From Eleginops maclovinus (taxonomy: Eukaryota > Chordata > Actinopteri > Perciformes > Eleginopidae): a stretch of 64,000 bases of DNA. Made by a program: the position numbers and the translations under genes. Under the pieces are notes generated by a model that searched no databases, was not told the origin of the DNA, and saw nothing but the letters and a program-made list of their open reading frames with translations. The stretch lies in the NCBI RefSeq assembly GCF_036324505.1, contig NC_086366.1, forward strand, positions 12,583,927 to 12,647,926, read 5' to 3'. Positions 61,501 to 64,000 of this stretch are shown one piece after another (the first letter of the stretch is position 1; each line of letters opens with the position of its first letter).

Positions 61501-64000
61501 TTGTGTTAAGGCTGCTACAGAGGTTAGAAACATTGCATAATTCATGGACACATATCTATTATGCGTTTATACAAACCAAGAGTCAGATGTTTACTATTTA
61601 TTTTGAAAGCCTTAGTCCGATTTCTGCCACATAAGGCAGCATTTAAAATACAAAATGCAGACAGTGCTTGTTTTCCTTTGCATGCAATGCAGTCCAGATG
61701 GCCACACATACACCAGTAAATGTACTCTAAATTGTACACTGCGCACATCCTGTAGCCTGTATTTCCTTGAAATGAAAACACAGTAAACCCTACCCATCTT
61801 AACGTAAACAACAATTTTCTTCCCAGAAACTTTATTCTATACTTTCCGGTGTACCTGGAGAAAAGGCAGCAGGTGGAGTTGGTGTCTGGCTGAATAGTTG
61901 GGGACAGACAACAGGAGGTGACCTTAAGGTTTATCTGACTGTTGTTTGTCTTCAAGTTGATAACCACTCTGAGGTTCCCCAGGGCAGGCACAGGATCACC
62001 AGGCTCCAAATCGCTCCCCATGTTCAGACTCATCTCTGCTGTGTAGTTCCCACTGCCACACAGGTCATCTGAAACTACTGTTACACTGGTAAAAGATTAA
62101 TTTCATTTTAATTAAAAGGAAACAATGGTATGTACTGTTTTTCCATGTACCTATCACACATATTAAATGAAGGGCTATACATTCAATTTACTTGTTTAAG
62201 GCCATACAAATCAGACATATTCTATCACTGCTTATCATGGGAAAAGTGTTTTAGAAGATTCATTTACCACCCAGGCAGCAATTTATTTCAATGACAGTAA
62301 TGTCAACTCTAGAATTTAAACTTCCTCGAGATCTCTTATCCATCACAATGACTGATTTCACTGCTCGTATGTTTTGTCAAAGTTGAACAGGTACTGTTTT
62401 CAACAAGATGCATTTAAGAATGCTCTGACATCCTATTTTACAAAACTCAGAGCTCATGTCAGCATCCTTACATACAAACAGTGACAATGCTAACATACTG
62501 ATGTTTGGCAGGAAGTCAAAAGTATTTGCCATGTTCACTTTCTTAGTTAAGCATATTTATTTATTTAACTATGAGGATGTATGAAAAGTTAAAGAACATA
62601 TTCCAAAAGTGGCTGAAACTTAACCAAATTATTTTTTTCACAACACCTACAGTTGTACTTTGATCCTCTTAAAGCTCACAACAGCCTTGCTTTTAAGCAG
62701 CATGGTCACACATATTGGATTCACAAGTGGTCTAAATGAATCATCAGGCAGCATTTGCAAAACTGTACCTACTCATTACGGCATTACCATGTGACAATAT
62801 TAATTTAGGGAACATTTGAACCAGATGGCTACATGGAATATCTATGTAATTGCATAATTAGAGGACCACAAGATCACACATATTTGTTCCCCCATTTGTT
62901 ACCACATGATTAATAGATAATGCTAAAATAATAGGGTTACAAAAAAACATTACCCAGAGAGGTACAGATGAGGTGAGGTTCTTCTGCTCTGCTTCTGCAT
63001 TAGAGGCTCTGAATCTGCCAGTAACAGCCTGTGCCCGGACTCTTGTACTGCTGGCTCTTCTGTATGCGCTGACCTGGTGGCATTTTGTTGCTTAAATATG
63101 TCAGCTTTGGTAGGTCCTCTATATAATATAGCTTCTTGTTTTTTTTCAGTGAGCAGTGTCCACTCAGTAGTCTTAACAGTGGTCTGTGCAGTTGTTGTTT
63201 CAGGTTCAGATAAAGTGACCTCTATTGCAGGATTTTCCTGAGAGTTAGAGGTCTGACTGTGAGAGTGTCTCTGTGTTGTTTTCTCTGCAGAAAGAGGCTG
63301 CTCAAGTTCCCCAAGTCCTTCCAAATGATCACTTTCCACAAGGACTCTCAATGGTTTTGTTAAAGCTTCATCTGTCACTATCTTGGCATTTTTGTTCATA
63401 GTCTTATCAACAGTGGCTTGGTCATGATCAGGTTTGTGGAAGTTGGTGGCCAGGGTTGTAGCCTTTCCAGGTACAGGATTGCCAGTGCTAGGATTGTTAT
63501 TTTCTGTTTGTGTATCAGGGAAGTGCAATGCCTTTAAATTGTCTTCTGTGATTTCGTCCTGTGTTTTATACATTTTCTCTTGACCAGTATGATCAGTATC
63601 ACCTGCTCCAATGTTTCCAGTCCTGAAACTTAACTTAGTGCAGCCAATTTTCCTACAGCTGGTTTCATTAATAATCTCTGTCCCTATATGTGGTATGGAT
63701 TGAGTCACAGCTCCAATTACCACTTGATTTATTGAGTTCTTTGCAGGTAATCCTGGCTTGTTATGTTGGTCTGCTGCCTCCAGTGTATCTTCTCTAGAAG
63801 TCATCTCAGGTACAGGATGTTTGGCTTCAAACGCCGTCTTTGTTCCCAAGGTTGTTTTGATATTTTCAAATAAAAAATGCTCAACCCTTTCGTCATGTGG
63901 CCCTCCGGCTCTGTTGGAAGCTTTCAACAAACCTTCTCGGATACTCTGTCCCGGGTCATTGAAACCTTGTGTCACTGCAATTATACCAGGTTGGGCATGC
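58517..64000 (-). CDS. Type I membrane protein with ZP-C-like module, partial 5'
   Basis: Six exons are readable (minus): 62954 to past the right edge, 62271-62308 (or to 62268), 61855-62068, 60598-60754, 60019-60142 and 58517-58704, stop TGA 58519-58517. Phases join. The first visible exon gives at least 348 hydrophilic residues rich in Thr, Ser, Glu and Lys, with sequons in NETS and NATR, likely a mucin-like or disordered ectodomain. The next exons give a Cys-rich region (INCC, DDLC, TSCC, STCC) and then a ZP-C-like end (VVYLHCDLSVC, HCER, SCFC). The last exon gives one membrane span (LVLVIVSLLVGFTIV and on) and a tail of about 30 residues with CCGC. No ZP-N half is seen; it could lie upstream. 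I do not recognise the gene. The 60019-60142 exon works with the acceptor GCAGAG ending at 60143. Confidence 0.7.
58705..62953 (-). other. Introns of the ZP-like gene
   Basis: The introns are 58705-60018, 60143-60597, 60755-61854, 62069-62270 and 62309-62953. I see no other gene in them; the overlapping short frames are shadows or chance. Confidence 0.6.

Overview
The window is vertebrate nuclear DNA, most likely from a ray-finned (teleost) fish, and probably a percomorph. The genes have short exons with GT-AG introns, intergenic DNA is long and AT-rich with GT and AT microsatellites, and the mobile elements (Tc1, hAT/BED, long-TIR element, gypsy-like solo LTR) are those typical of teleosts. 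The species call is inference.

Layout. Positions 1-16988 hold no protein-coding gene. This stretch is probably upstream DNA or the long first intron of the dopamine D2 receptor gene. It carries an inverted pair of an interspersed repeat, a complete but dead hAT transposon (5769-9096, perfect 8-bp target duplication) and two short non-autonomous elements (12441-13173 and 14907-15441). Positions 17021-29710 (+) contain all seven coding exons of a dopamine D2 receptor (drd2), 468 residues, including the separate 87-nt exon that makes the long D2L form in mammals. Positions 29711-47032 are intergenic. They contain a 3.4-kb DNA transposon with TIRs of about 570-610 bp and one long open reading frame of a family I cannot name (32881-36275), a decayed Tc1 element holding a locally copied 122-bp insertion (40341-41692), and a solo LTR (43658-43935). 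Positions 47033-53285 (-) contain ankk1, a RIP-like kinase with ankyrin repeats, in nine exons. Its catalytic-loop Asp is replaced by Asn, and a one-base deletion breaks the ankyrin array. Positions 58517 to beyond the right edge (-) contain a type I membrane protein with a ZP-C-like module after a long hydrophilic Ser/Thr-rich exon. It is partial at its 5' end and I cannot name it.

drd2 and ankk1 face each other tail to tail, as in the human DRD2-ANKK1 locus, so the block looks orthologous. About 17 kb separates the two stop codons, and several transposons have entered that gap. The strongest leads are the unnamed long-TIR transposon with its intact frame and the two independent signs that ankk1 is inactive or decaying. 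I had no tools, so all exon borders come from reading splice signals and codon phase by eye.
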